Source: Aristolochia californica (taxonomy: Eukaryota; Streptophyta; Magnoliopsida; Piperales; Aristolochiaceae). From it: a stretch of 64,000 bases of DNA. Position numbers and translations under genes: made by a program. The notes below the pieces were generated by a model. The model was not told the origin of the DNA. It saw nothing but the letters and a program-made list of their open reading frames with translations, and searched no databases. This document shows positions 1 through 10,641 of this stretch, in pieces (position 1 is the stretch's first letter; the number at the start of each line of letters is the position of its first letter). Location of the stretch: contig JARWKL010000008.1 of assembly GCA_029961685.1 (NCBI GenBank), forward strand, positions 5,520,501 through 5,584,500. Direction: 5' to 3'.

Positions 1-1061
1 GTAGCATCTGCGATAGCTATGACCCCCCCTTTGGATGCCCAAAATTGGAGTTTTTTTGTTTTTTTTTGTTTTGGTCCGGTCCGAGTTAACCAGGGTTGAC
101 TCGGTTCAGGAACCTCGGTCCGGCGCGCAACTCAGCTTCGTGGGCTGATTAAATTTTCCTAACTTAGAAAAATTTGAATCGGAAGCCATCTTCTTCCTTC
201 GGCGAAAATTTAGCTGACAATTCTTTGGAAATCAGCATCCTGCCATATCCTTCTGCCGATCCTGAACATAGAGGCCGTCAGTAAGTGCGGGAACCTTGTC
301 GACAACTGGTCCTTCCCTCAGGGCACCGACGAAGGTGGGTGACGGTCGTCTTCCGTCCACATAGCCCCGAATAGGGCGGAAATTTTACCAACGGGTCTTC
401 ACAAATCGAAACCCTGCCGTATCCTCATGTCAATCCCGAACATAGCGGCCATCGGTAAGTGCGGCAACCTTGTCGACAGCTGCTCCTTCCTTCAGGGCAC
501 TGACGAAGGCGGGCGACGGTTGTCTTCCGTCCACACGGGCCCGAACAAGGCGGAAATTTTGCCGACGGTTCTTCGGAATTGAGGTCGCCCCCAAATCGTC
601 CAGTGTCGATGATTTCAGAATTTTCCCTGTTCGGATTTGTATTACCTCCCCACTGTTCGACTTTGGATTTCCCTGCGTCTTTAGTTCGGAGAGATGTATG
701 GTGTCCATTGGCAAAGGATTTGATGTCGAACCCCATTCTGGATTTTCCGACGAAGGGTGTGCTGTATACCCTTCCATTTTCGGAATTTTAAAATCCCAAA
801 ATTCAAAGGTCGCCGCCGTCGGAGATATAGAGAGGCCTCTGATTGCTTGCTTCTCCTGCCTATCCGAGCCAGTGTCGACTTTGGCAGCCCTCTTAATTGT
901 AGAAACTTCAATTGCAGTAATTTCAATGGTAGATTCATACGATACACGTATTTCTCCCATATCTTTGCATACTTTTTCTATTAAATCGCATACCTCGTCT
1001 AGAATAATCCATCCTTTTGTGGAAAATGAATAGCCCAGTGTGTTCCTGCTCTGATACCAGC
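1..1061 (-). mobile_element. Internal domain 1 (partial) of short LTR retrotransposon
   Basis: This is the 5' part, in element sense, of a non-autonomous LTR retrotransposon read on the minus strand. Its high-coordinate end carries the primer-binding site (complement of gctctgatacca at 1049-1060), two bases from the LTR at 1062, matching the initiator-Met tRNA 3' end. The low-coordinate end runs off the window. No protease, reverse transcriptase, RNase H or integrase motif is present. It holds two copies of a ~180 bp subrepeat, with matching points at 272 and 453. Confidence 0.8.
250..600. repeat. ~180 bp internal subrepeats, two copies
   Basis: Two imperfect direct copies share a core around gtaagtgcgg (272 and 453, 181 bp apart) followed by cttgtcgac. 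The same pair occurs in internal domain 2 (1822 and 1998) and internal domain 4 (4699 and 4875), about 176 bp apart in both. Internal domain 3 has one copy, near 3351. Confidence 0.8.
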
Positions 1062-1182
1062 TGTTACCGTCCCAGATCTGACACAAGGATTCTTTGGGAG
1101 GATCTGGGATCTGCCATGGGTTACGGGTCTTCCATGCATTACTGTAAGGATAGTAGGAAGACATGGGGAAGACGAAGATCAA
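430..1182 (-). CDS. Gag-like or leader reading frame of the short LTR element
   Basis: This is an uninterrupted 250-codon frame on the element's sense strand. It starts inside the LTR, crosses the primer-binding site and runs through most of the internal domain. A likelier start is the internal Met just after the primer site, giving a protein that opens with VCKDMGEIRVSYES. That segment is conserved in the other internal domains (2398-2724, 3712-3933, 5151-5534), and its position is that of Gag. I see no zinc knuckle and no clear Gag fold, and the C-terminal half is made of the ~176 bp subrepeats. Whether it is translated is unknown. A 187-codon frame on the opposite strand (470-1033) overlaps it. 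Confidence 0.3.
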   Translation of the reverse strand: MIFVFPMSSYYPYSNAWKTRNPWQIPDPPKESLCQIWDGNSWYQSRNTLGYSFSTKGWIILDEVCDLIEKVCKDMGEIRVSYESTIEITAIEVSTIKRAAKVDTGSDRQEKQAIRGLSISPTAATFEFWDFKIPKMEGYTAHPSSENPEWGSTSNPLPMDTIHLSELKTQGNPKSNSGEVIQIRTGKILKSSTLDDLGATSIPKNRRQNFRLVRARVDGRQPSPAFVSALKEGAAVDKVAALTDGRYVRD

Positions 1183-1481
1183 TGGAGGATGAGAGAATAC
1201 GTGGTTTTTTTAGGAAAACCCTAATCTCGAGATCAAGAAGGTGATCTCAAGCCTGTTTACGCTAGATTTAACCTAATTCTAAATATTTCAATGCTTCCCT
1301 TTCTTATTACTCATACCCCATAAATAGGGTTCACCCTGTTAGGGTTTAAGATAAAATATTACAAAAATACCCCTATAACTAAAATATTCTAAAAATACCC
1401 ATGTGGCCTAAAACTGATATAAATAAAGTAAATTAAAGAAAACAACCAAAATAATAATGTTATTGTGTGCATAAAATTACA
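1062..1481 (-). mobile_element. LTR 1 of the tandem LTR array
   Basis: A 420 bp LTR with TG...CA ends on the minus strand. It begins there with TGTAATTTTATGC directly after a polypurine tract (CCAAGGGGG, complement of 1482-1490) and ends in GGTAACA beside the primer-binding site. LTR 1 is followed at both sides by internal domain, so it is shared by two units. Confidence 0.88.
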
Positions 1482-2603
1482 CCCCCTTGGAAGAGAGCTT
1501 GTCCTCAAGCTTGGAAGTAGTGTCTGTATGCCGACGTCTTCACCGGTGCCGAAGTAGCATCCGCGATAGCTATGACCCCCACATTGGACGCCCAAAATTG
1601 GAGTTTTTTTTTTTTGGCCCAATTCGAGTTAACCTGGGTTGACTCGGTTCAGGAACCCCGGTCCGGCGCATGACTCAGCTTCGTGCACTGATTAAATTTT
1701 CCTAACTTAGGAAAATTTGAATCGGAAGCCATCTTCTACCTTCGACGGAAATTTCACCGACGGTTCTTTGGAAATCGGCATCCTACTGTATTCTCCTGCC
1801 GATCCTGAACATAGTGGCCGTCGGTAAGTGCGGGAACCTTGTCGACAGCTGCTCCTTCCCTCAGGCCACAGACGAAGGCGAATGACGGTCGTCTTCCGTC
1901 CACACGGCCCCAAACAGGGCGGAAATTTCGCCAACAGGTCTTCATAAATCCGAACCCTGCCGTATCCTCCAACCGACCCCGAACATAGCGGCCGTCGGTA
2001 AGTGTGGGAACCTTGTCGACAACTGCTCCTTCCCTCAAGGCACCGATGAAGGTGGGTGACGGTCATCTTCCATCCACACGGTCCCGAACAAGGCAGAAAT
2101 TGTGCCGACGGTTCTTTGGAATTGAGGTCGCCCCCAATCGTCCAGTGTCGATGATTTCGGAATTTCCCCTGTTCGGATTTGTATTACCTCCCCACTGTTC
2201 AGCTTTGGATTTCCCTGCGTCTTCAGTTCGGAGAGACGTATGGTGTCCATTGGCAAAGGATTTGATGTCGAACCCCATTCTGGATTTTTTGACGAAGGGT
2301 GTGCTGTATACCCTTCCGTTTTCGGAATTTTAGAATCCCAAAATTCAGAGGTCGCCGCCGTCGGAGATACAGAGCGGCCTCTGATTGCTTGCTTCTCCTA
2401 CCTATCCGAGCCAACGTCGACTATGGCAGCCCTCTTAATTGTAGAAACTTCAATTGCAGCAATTTCAATGGAAGATTCATACGATACACGTATTTCTCCC
2501 ATATCTTTGCATACTTTTTCCATTAAATCGCATACCTTGTCCAGAATAATCCATCCTTGTGTTGAAAATGAATAGCCTAGTGTGTTCCTACTCTGATACC
2601 AGC
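1482..2603 (-). mobile_element. Internal domain 2 of short LTR retrotransposon
   Basis: A complete internal domain of 1122 bp between two LTRs: polypurine tract at 1482-1490, primer-binding site near 2591-2601. It has two ~176 bp subrepeats. The frame conserved near the primer site is shorter than in copy 1 because of later mutations. No pol gene is present. Confidence 0.85.
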
Positions 2604-3021
2604 TGTTACGGTCCCAGATCTGACACAAGGATTCTTTGGGAGGATCTGGGATCTGCCATGGGTTACGGGTCTTCCATGCATTACCGTAGGGATAGTAGGA
2701 AGACATGGGGAAGATGAAGATCAATGGAGGATGAGAGAATACGTGGGTTTTTTAGGAAAACCCTAACCTCGAGATCAAGAAGGTGATCTCAAGCCTGTTT
2801 ACGCTAGATTTAACCTAATTCTCAATATTTCAATGCTTCCCTTCTCATTACTCATACCCCTTAAATAGGGTTCACCCAGTTAGGGTTTAAGATAAAATAT
2901 TACAAAAATACCCTTATAACTAAAATATTCTAAAAATACCCATGTGGCCTAAAACTAAAATAAATAAAGTAAATTAAAGTAAACACTAAAATAATAATGT
3001 TATTGTGTGCATAACATTACA
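2604..3021 (-). mobile_element. LTR 2 of the tandem LTR array
   Basis: A 418 bp LTR, TGTAATGTT...CCGTAACA on the minus strand, closely similar to LTR 1 over its whole length. It is bordered by the polypurine tract (3022 onward) and the primer-binding site (ending 2601). Confidence 0.88.
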
Positions 3022-3956
3022 CCCCCTTGGAAGACGAGCTTGTCCTCAAGCTTGGAATTAGTGTCTGTATGTCGAAGTCTCCACCGATGCTGAAGTAGCA
3101 TCCGCGATAGCTATGACCCCCACATTGGACGCCCAAAATTGGAGTTTTTTTTTTTGGCCCAGTTCGAGTTAACCTGGGTTGAATCGGTTCAGGAACCCCG
3201 GTTCGGCGCATGACTCAGCTTTGTGCACTAATTAAATTTTCCTAACTTAGGAAAATTTGAATCGGAAGCCATCTTCTTCCTTCAACGAAAATTTTGCCGA
3301 CGGTTCTTTGGATATCGGCATCCTGTCGATCCCGAACATAGCGGCCGTCGGTAAGTGCGGGAACCTTGTCGACAACTGCTCCTTCCCTCAAGGCATCGAC
3401 GAAGGTGGGCGACGATCATCTTCCGTCCACACGGTCCCGAACAGGGTAGAAATTGTGCCGACGGTTCTTTGGAATTGAGGTCACCCCCAAATCATCTAGT
3501 GCCGACGATTTCAAAATTTCCCCTGTTCGGATTTGTATTACCTCCTCGCTGTTCGGCTTTAGATTTACCTGCATCTTCAGTTCGGAAAGATGTATGGCAT
3601 CCATAGGCAAAGGATTTGATGTCGAACCCCATTCTGGATTTTTCGATGAAGGGTGTGCTGTATACCCTTCCGTTTTCAGAATTTCTAAATCCCAAAATTC
3701 AGAGGTCGCAGCTACCGGAGATATAGAGATGTCTCTGATTGCTTGCTTCTCCTGCCTGTCTGAGCCAACATCAACTTTGGTAGCCTCTTAATTTTAGAAA
3801 CTTCAATTGCAACAATTTCTATGGAAGATTCGTATGAAGCACGTATTTCTCCCATATCTTTGCATACTTTTTCCATTAAATCGTATACCTCGTCCAAAAT
3901 AATCCATCTCTTTGGGGAAAATGAATAGCCCATTGTGTTCCTGCTCTGATACTAGC
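3022..3956 (-). mobile_element. Internal domain 3, short form with one subrepeat
   Basis: This internal domain is 935 bp, about 170-190 bp shorter than its neighbours, because it carries one copy of the ~176 bp subrepeat instead of two. Polypurine tract and primer-binding site are in place; the primer site reads ctctgatacta, with one substitution. Confidence 0.85.
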
Positions 3957-4376
3957 TGTTACGGTTCCGGATCTGACACAAGGATTCTTTGAGAGGATCT
4001 GGGATCTGCCACGGGTTACGAGTCTTCCATGCATTACTGTAAGGATAGTAGGAAGACATGGGGAAAATGAAGATCAATGGAGGATGAGAGAATACGTGGG
4101 TTTTTTAAGAAAACCCTAACCTCGAGATCAAGAAGGTGATCTCAAGCCTGTTTATGCTAGATTTAACATAATTCTCAATACTTCAATGCTTCCCTTTCTC
4201 ATTACTCATACCCCTTAAATAGGGTTCACCCTGTTAGGGTTTAAGATAAAATATTATAAAAATACCCCTATAACTAAAATATTCTAAAAATACACTTGTG
4301 GCCTAAAACTGAAATAAATAAAGTAAATTAAAGAAAACAACTAAAATAATAATGTTATTGTGTACATAACATTACA
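3957..4376 (-). mobile_element. LTR 3 of the tandem LTR array
   Basis: A 420 bp LTR with conserved TG...CA ends, nearly collinear with LTR 1 and LTR 2. Confidence 0.88.
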
Positions 4377-5478
4377 CCCCCCTTGGAAGACGAGCTTGTC
4401 CTCAAGCTCGGAAGTAGTGTCTGTGATAACTATGAACCCCCCCCTCCCCCCTTTAGACGCCCAAAATTGTAGTTTCTTTTTTTTTTCTTTGGCCCTGTCC
4501 TAGTTAACCTGGGTTGACTCGGTTGAGGAACCCCGGTCCGGTGCGCAACTCAACTTCATGCCCTGATTAAATTTTCCTAACTTAGGAAAATTTGATTTAG
4601 AAGCTATCTTCTTCCTTCGGCGGAAATTTCGCCGATGGTTCTTCAGAAATCGGCATCCTGCTATATCCTCCTGCCGATCTTGAACATAGCGGTTGTAGGT
4701 AAGTGCGGGAACCTTGTTGACAACTGCTCCTTCCCTCAGGGCACCGATGAAGGCAGGCGACGGTCGTCTTCCATCCACACGGCCCCGAACAGAGCAGAAA
4801 TTTCAACGACGGGTCTTCGGAAATCGGAACCCTGTCGTATCCTCCTACCGATCCCGAACATAGTGGCCATTGGTAAGTGCGGGAACCTTGTCGACAACTG
4901 CTCTTGCCCTCAGGGCACCGACGAAGGCGGGCGACGGTCGTCTTCCGTCCTCACGGGCACGAACTGGGCGAAAATTTTGCCGACAGTTCTTCAGAATTGA
5001 GGTCGCCCCCAAATCGTCCAGTGCCGACGATTTCAGAATTTCCCCTGTTCGGTTTTGTATTACCTCCCTGCAGTTCGGTTTTGGATTTCCCTGCGTCTTC
5101 AGTTCGGAAAGACGTATGGCGTCCATTGGCAAAGAATTTGATGCTGAACCTCATTCTGGATTTTCCAAAGAAGGGTGTGTTGTATACCCTTCCGTTTTCG
5201 GAATTTCTGAATCCAAAAATTCGAAGGTCACCGCCGCCGGAGATACACAGAGGTCTCTGATTGCTTGCATCTCTTGCTTGTCCGAGCCAGCGTCGAATGT
5301 GGCAGCCCTCTTAATTGTAGAAACTTCAATTGCAACAATTTCAATGGAAGATTCATACGATGCACGTATTTCTCCCATATCTTTGCATACTTTTTCCATT
5401 AAATCGTATACCTTGTCCAGAATAATCCATCCTTTTGGGGAAAATGAATAGCCCATTGTGTCATGCTCTGATACCAGT
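4377..5478 (-). mobile_element. Internal domain 4 of short LTR retrotransposon
   Basis: A complete 1102 bp internal domain with two subrepeats, polypurine tract at its low end and primer-binding site (gctctgatacca, 5465-5476) at its high end. The plus strand has an open 193-codon frame (4870-5451) antisense to the Gag-like frame; I treat it as a shadow. Confidence 0.85.
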
Positions 5479-5976
5479 TGTAACGGTCCTAGATCTGACA
5501 CAAGGATTCTTTGGGAGGATCTGGGATCTGCCACGGGTTACGGGTCTTCCATGCATTACTTTAGGGATAGTAGGAAGACATGGGGAAGACAAAGATCAAT
5601 GGAGGATGAGAGAATACGTGGGTTTTTGAGGAAAACCCTAACCTCGAGATCAAGAAGGTGATCTCAAGCCTGTTTACGCTAGATTTTACCTAATTCTCAA
5701 TACTTAATGCTTCCCTTTCTCATTACTCATACCCCTTGACTAGGGTTCACCCTGTTAGGGTTGAAGATAAAGTATTAAAAAAATACCCCTGTAACTAAAA
5801 TATTCCAAAAATACCCCTATAACTAAAACATCCCAAAAATACCCCTATAACTAAAACATCCCAAAAATACCCCTATAACTAAAATATTCCAAAAATACCC
5901 CTGTGGCCTTAAACTGAAATAAATAAAGTAAATTAAATAAAATAACTAAAATAATAATATTATTGCGTGCATAACA
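5479..5976 (-). mobile_element. LTR 4, terminal 5' LTR of the array
   Basis: The outermost LTR on the element's 5' side, 498 bp. It is longer than the others because a ~28 bp motif (core aaatacccctataact) is repeated five times at 5781-5905, against two in LTRs 1-3. The array ends here. The first minus-strand bases read TGTTATGC, not TGTAATGTTATGC, so the end may be slightly trimmed. The other flank is outside the window, so no target-site duplication can be tested. Confidence 0.8.
5781..5905. repeat. ~28 bp minisatellite inside LTR 4
   Basis: Five tandem copies of a ~28 bp unit containing aaatacccct and aactaaaa, expanded only in this LTR. Confidence 0.8.
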
Positions 5977-6808
5977 CCCTCTCTCACCTTGCTCGAAATT
6001 TCAATCATGGGGTCCTTAATTCAACAATTTTCAAATAGTTATGTTTTAAAAATCATGGGACTAATGCAAAATATAAACCATGTTCAAAACATTAACTTGA
6101 GGAATTCAAACTAAAAAAATTCATTTGAAAACACGGAGACAAGTTTATGTAGGCACACTTTCAAGTAGGAGAATAAGTTCATTCTTCAACAACTTAGGAA
6201 CTTGGTCAACTAAGATAACTATGCTGAGTTTGTGATCATCATTCGCACAAAAAAAATCCTTTCTCCATAAAAAGGACTAAGCTTCATCTCAAAAATATAA
6301 TACCCTTGAATGTGATTGAAGGGGACCAAATAAGTAAGAGGTTTGAATCCACATGAAACACAATTCAGTGATTGGAATCACAAAACCCTTTATAATGGTT
6401 TCAACCAAAAAAATGTAGTTTTTCAAACTATGAGGAGATTTGAATTGCCTTCCAAGATAGTTTTTAAAAATTGAATAACTATACAAAGAGCCCAAAATAC
6501 TTATATAGGCATGGGTTAGAGCAAAAAAATGAAAAAAATGACTTTTTTATTTAGAAGGAGGCCTCACTTGCATGAAGGGGACAACCACATGCCTTGCTCA
6601 AATCAATGAAAAAAAAAATTAAGACAAAGGTTTGAACAAGGTTTACTAAAACTTATCTTGGCTAGAGAAGAGATTTCTCAATCACTTGAGGCTGATTTGA
6701 ATAATTCTTCATTGAAGGCTTGCATGGCTGAGATCACCTTCTTAGTTTGCATGAGAATTTTGAATAGCTTTTGAATTTAAACCCTAGAAAAACTTGATCT
6801 AATACCAT
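5977..6808. other. AT-rich intergenic DNA, no gene seen
   Basis: No coding region, repeat end or RNA gene can be supported here. The longest frames are short and lack any recognisable motif. Confidence 0.6.
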
Positions 6809-7130
6809 GTTGGATTTTGTTAAGCAACTAGCCAATACTATCCAAAAGACCGGCCTGTTAGGAGCGGAAGGCATAGGTACTTGACCCAAGACCATAACAT
6901 CACACCCCGCCCGCCCGAGCCGAAGACCACGCCAGCATTAACACAGCAACGCGATCGGGTTAGGGGTCCCGCCAGGGGCTTGCGGTCTACCTGCGCACGC
7001 GGCCGTGGGGACTCGAAGTCTGGACGTATCGCCTACTATGATACCAAATGTTATACACTTAGCCAATACTACCCAAAAGATTAGCATGTTAGGAGCGGAA
7101 GGCAAATGTACTTAACCCAAGACCAGAACA
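6809..7130 (-). mobile_element. LTR-like remnant with ~66 bp direct repeats
   Basis: Two related segments (6828-6893 and 7059-7126) share agccaatact, gttaggagcggaaggc and cccaagacca. Each is preceded by a tRNA-Met primer-site-like motif and a TGTT LTR-like end (aataccatgttgg near 6801-6813, gataccaaatgtta near 7040-7053). Between them lies a GC-rich stretch. The pattern fits LTR ends of one minus-strand element around an internal scrap. No coding part remains. Confidence 0.4.
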
Positions 7131-9001
7131 GATTCTAAGGTTTAATCTATTTTATAGAATGGCTTCTTGATTTGCTTCATTATGTAGTTTGGTCCTTGCC
7201 AACTCCAATGCGAATATCTCCTTAAATATAGATAGGAAATAAAATTTTCTCCTTCTGAAACTAGACTTTGATAGCTTCCATCCAATTATAATTTTTTTCA
7301 TAAAATATACTTATTTTGAGAGACAGAATATGAAAGATTTTTTACGTTGTAATATAACCGAACTGAGTGTTCTTTCTTTTTTGGCCAGCATGACCATTGA
7401 CTCTTTCAATATTGATATCTTCTTCTAGAAAATTCAGATTGATAATTGGTTTCATAGGTAAGAAAATAGACTTAAATATATATCTTTTGATGAGAAAATG
7501 AAGCATATTCGGTCTTTCATGAGAAAATGAAACATGTCGAAGTTGACTGCCATTTTATTAGAGAGAAGCTACAAACAGGAATTATATGCCTCAAACATGT
7601 TTCATCTCAAAGGCAAATTGCTGATAAACTCACTAATTCAGTGAATTCAATAGTTCTCTCCTACGATGTCTTCTCACCAGCAGCTTGAGGAGGAGTCTTA
7701 GAAGAGATGAGTAAGCTTAGGTGGCATTGGTGTAAATATTCTATGATGTTTTTGCTTTTTTCCTCACCTATTAGGGTGAAGGTCATAGATGTAATTATGG
7801 ATCTTTAACTTCTATAAATAATAATTTAGGAGGGTTAGGAATTGATTCTTAAACGATCCTCGCTCCATAATTTTCTCTTGTAACCTCTCTCTCTCTCTCT
7901 CTCTCTTCCCTAGTCTATCCGTTAACTTAATTTCTCTCTCTCTCTCACCTTCTATCTTCCACATCTTCTCTCTTCCCTTCCTTCTAGCCTAATCTTGTTA
8001 TTGAATAGTATTATTACCATAGAATCCTGAAAATCAACAAGAAATATAATTGCCTAAAATATAATTGAAAGAGACCGAGTAATTAAGAGTTTTGAAGCCA
8101 CATGAAAGACAATTCAGTTTTTGGAATTATCAAAATAAGTGGGCAATGACTCTAGGTTCACTAGGGTAAATTTCCTAGTCAACCAAAATTATGCTTTTTC
8201 GACCCTTCACTAAACTATGTAAAAAAGAAAAAACAAAAAAAAACCAAGGTTGCAACATTATCAAAATTAGGAGTGACTATGGTAGAGAATTTGAAAACTC
8301 ACATTTCAAAGGATATTGTACTTGACATGGTATAGACCACACATTCTCCACTCCTAAAACTCCTTAACAAAATGGTGTTGTTTAAGGAAAACTAAACCTT
8401 TGTTGAAATATACAATTTGCCTCATTAATTTTGGGCCAAACTTGTAAATATAACTTGTTATATTGTAAATTGAGTAACTATTATGCCCCTTCTTGGCAAA
8501 GCTTCTTATGACTTCAGTATTAGTGGCAAAGAGTAACCCTCACCCACCAATTATTTCACAAAAGGGGAGAGAAATCTTTATAGGACTTCTCATTATCTGC
8601 ACGAAGGGTATAATAAAAAAATATTTTCTATAGTTTAAACCTAATATAGTTGGTCCTTGTTTAAAACCTTAGACGACTACTTGATTATAACACTAACTTG
8701 TTCTATTTTGTTAAAACAAATATAAAAATACCGGTTTAGGCTTTTTTTATTTAGGATTGGTGTAGACTAGGAAATATGAATTAGAAGCAGGTTCAAGTTT
8801 GAAAGACATCTCTTCTAAAAAAACTACAAAGCACATATATATCGAACTTCATGTCTTAAAAATCTCTAACTTTTGAAACCTTTTGTGAAAATGTGGGGAA
8901 TATTTTCGTTTTTTTTCTTCTAGATTTGAAAAGAGGTAAAGGAGAGATAGAACTCCCACACTGTGGAAACACAAGCTTATCTGTATAGCAAGGAAACCCA
9001 A
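7131..9001. other. Gene-poor intergenic DNA
   Basis: Nothing coding can be supported. It contains CT microsatellites (7885-7906 and 7932-7946) and otherwise ordinary AT-rich sequence. Confidence 0.6.
7885..7906. repeat. (CT)n microsatellite
   Basis: About eleven CT dinucleotides, with a shorter CT tract at 7932-7946. Confidence 0.9.
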
Positions 9002-9062
9002 GCGAACGACAATGCAACATACCTTATGCACATAGGAGAAAGCATGATGCATTGTCGTTCGC
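9002..9062. repeat. Perfect 15 bp inverted repeat
   Basis: gcgaacgacaatgca at 9002-9016 is exactly complementary to 9048-9062, with a 31 bp loop. It lies just beyond the 3' side of DEFL A. No function is apparent. Confidence 0.8.
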
Positions 9063-9130
9063 GGATTCAGTTAATTGAACTACAGGGACGGATGAGGCAC
9101 AGATACTAAGTAACAGTTCCAGCAGAAGCA

Positions 9131-9134
<4 letters not shown>

Positions 9135-9162
<28 letters not shown>
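9135..9162. repeat. (GA)n microsatellite in the DEFL A 3' region
   Basis: About fourteen GA dinucleotides in the segment matching the 3' UTR of the other DEFL copies, which lack the expansion. Confidence 0.9.
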
Positions 9163-9233
9163 TAATTCAGAAGCAAATATAACGGTTCTTCATTTATTTA
9201 GAGCAACTTAGGTTCATCTCCTGAATTTGGGCA

Positions 9234-9540
9234 TCAGCATCGAATAAAACAACTACAAAGAGAGAGATGCTCGAGGCACACAGATCTGATAAGCTGTTCA
9301 TGATAAACTCTTTTGCAGAACGGTTCGCAGTTTGAAGGGCAGTTGGGTAGTTCGGGAGCATAGACTTGGCACTCATGAGCTGCAGAGATGCTCCGACCTG
9401 CAAATAAGCCAGAAAAAAAAAACGTTCAGCCATCCCGCAATGAGAATCAAAGAAGAAGGAAGATAGTTGAAAGAACTACCATGAGAAAGGAGGATCAAAA
9501 GCCCCAGCAGCATGGAAGCAACACAGCACTTCATCTTCAT
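9234..9540 (-). CDS. Defensin-like cysteine-rich secreted peptide, copy A (two exons)
   Basis: Exon 1 is 9480-9540 and exon 2 is 9234-9397, with an 82 bp GT-AG intron (9398-9479) whose acceptor is TTTGCAG. Splicing gives 74 codons. Residues 1-21 begin MKMKCC and then form a hydrophobic signal peptide; cleavage is likely near SISA-A before residue 27. The mature part has eight cysteines at 30, 40, 44, 48, 61, 68, 70 and 74, spaced C-x9-C-x3-C-x3-C-x12-C-x6-C-x-C-x3-C, the last being the final residue. The CxxxC and CxC pair and the intron after the signal peptide match plant defensin-like (DEFL) genes, which act in antimicrobial defence or in pollen signalling. An SCR-like signalling peptide is the main alternative. 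The usual glycine before a core cysteine is not seen. Eight mature residues differ from copy E, none a cysteine. The function is inferred. Confidence 0.78.
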
Positions 9541-9595
9541 CGTAGCTTTTTTTGAGGTAAGAAGACTACATGGAAACTGTGAAAGTATTTGGTGT

Positions 9596-9605
9596 AATTT
9601 ATAAT
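9596..9605 (-). promoter_or_regulatory. TATA box of DEFL A
   Basis: ATTATAAATT on the minus strand lies 56 bp upstream of the ATG. The equivalent CTATAAATTAG motif is kept at the same distance in all other DEFL copies with an upstream region. Confidence 0.6.
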
Positions 9606-10125
9606 CGCTGGCTTTGTGAGTCTTTGAGATTCTGTATATTAGACATTTACTGGCATAGCGCATTCTAAGACTTAATATGGAAATGGTTAATAGCGCGTGC
9701 TGTCATCTTCCACTTCTGCGTAGAATTTCCCATTTCGTTCCGAGTTCTTACTAAAATGAAACGAAGGCTGAACCTGGTGAATTTGGACAGCACTTGATTT
9801 GGTTGTTAGAGATTTTTTGCACAGATATTTCTGTGAATTACGCTGCCAGCTTTTTTGATCAATTTATATGAAATTACCCAAATTGTTAATTGCTTAGTTG
9901 TTTTTGTTTTTCCCCATTATTATTCACACCAAAGGAAGGCCTTTCGCAACTACACAAATATGTGAATGAAAACCTTCATGGTTTTTTTTGTGTTTCTAAA
10001 TTTAAAAAAGAATATAACATTTTCATGCCATATTGGGAAAAACTCATCGAGTTGACTATGACTTCAACAAGGCCATTTCACTTGTTAAAAGACTGACCCA
10101 AAATTTTGTAAACATTAATTACTCT
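9606..10125. other. Intergenic DNA upstream of DEFL A
   Basis: Similarity to the other DEFL copies ends soon after the TATA region. No T element is present, unlike all later copies. No gene is seen. Confidence 0.6.
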
Positions 10126-10307
10126 TGTAAGGACTATCCTTTCTCCACATTGGTATGATATTCTCCACTTTGGGCCTAAACTCTCATAGATTTGTTCTTG
10201 GGTTTTACCCCAAAAGGCCTCAAACCAATGGAGATAATGTCCACACTTATATATCCATGATCCTCCCCACTTCTAGCCAATGTGGGACTTTGGTCGTATA
10301 CCCAACA
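10126..10307 (-). mobile_element. Short LTR (182 bp), TRIM- or copia-like
   Basis: On the minus strand it runs TGTTGGGTATACG...CCTTACA and is preceded by a polypurine tract (CGAGGGGAGAAT, complement of 10308-10319). The sequence type, with a TATATAAG motif inside, is that of small plant LTRs. Confidence 0.65.
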
Positions 10308-10641
10308 ATTCTCCCCTCGAACAAAGGATCACCGAACCTCCCCTCAAACAACTATCCATCCGTCGACTCTCTACCAACCCGGGTTCTCCACTCCAATATG
10401 TTGGAAGCACATGCTTTACTTGGAGTACCACCTGTCTCAAGAGCATGTTTTATCCAGATCAACTCCTTTTCACCGTGTTGGGACCAGGACATGTCCATGA
10501 AGAATCCGGTGCACACCACCTGTCCAATAGAGCACATCCACAGATCCCTTTGCAATCTAATTCGAGACCCACCACCTTCGTTCGGTATTCAGAGGATCCC
10601 ATCCACCATGACTAACGCTGGGGCATAGCTCTGATAACAAT
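10308..10641 (-). mobile_element. Non-coding internal domain of the short LTR element
   Basis: About 330 bp between a polypurine tract (10308-10319) and a degenerate primer-binding site (agctctgataacaa, 10628-10641). The open frames here are on both strands and have no retroelement motif. The LTR expected beyond the primer site is replaced by an unrelated copia LTR. Confidence 0.55.

Noticed and set aside
4870..5451. 193-codon plus-strand frame, the longest on that strand
   Set aside because: It is antisense to the retrotransposon internal domain, interrupted in domains 2 and 3, and has no motif.
9373..9663. 96-codon frame starting upstream of DEFL A
   Set aside because: It reads through the TATA region, exon 1 and the intron. 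The spliced model with conserved GT-AG sites and cysteines is better.
10155..10628. 157-codon plus-strand frame
   Set aside because: It lies antisense across an LTR and a non-coding internal domain, with no domain recognised.
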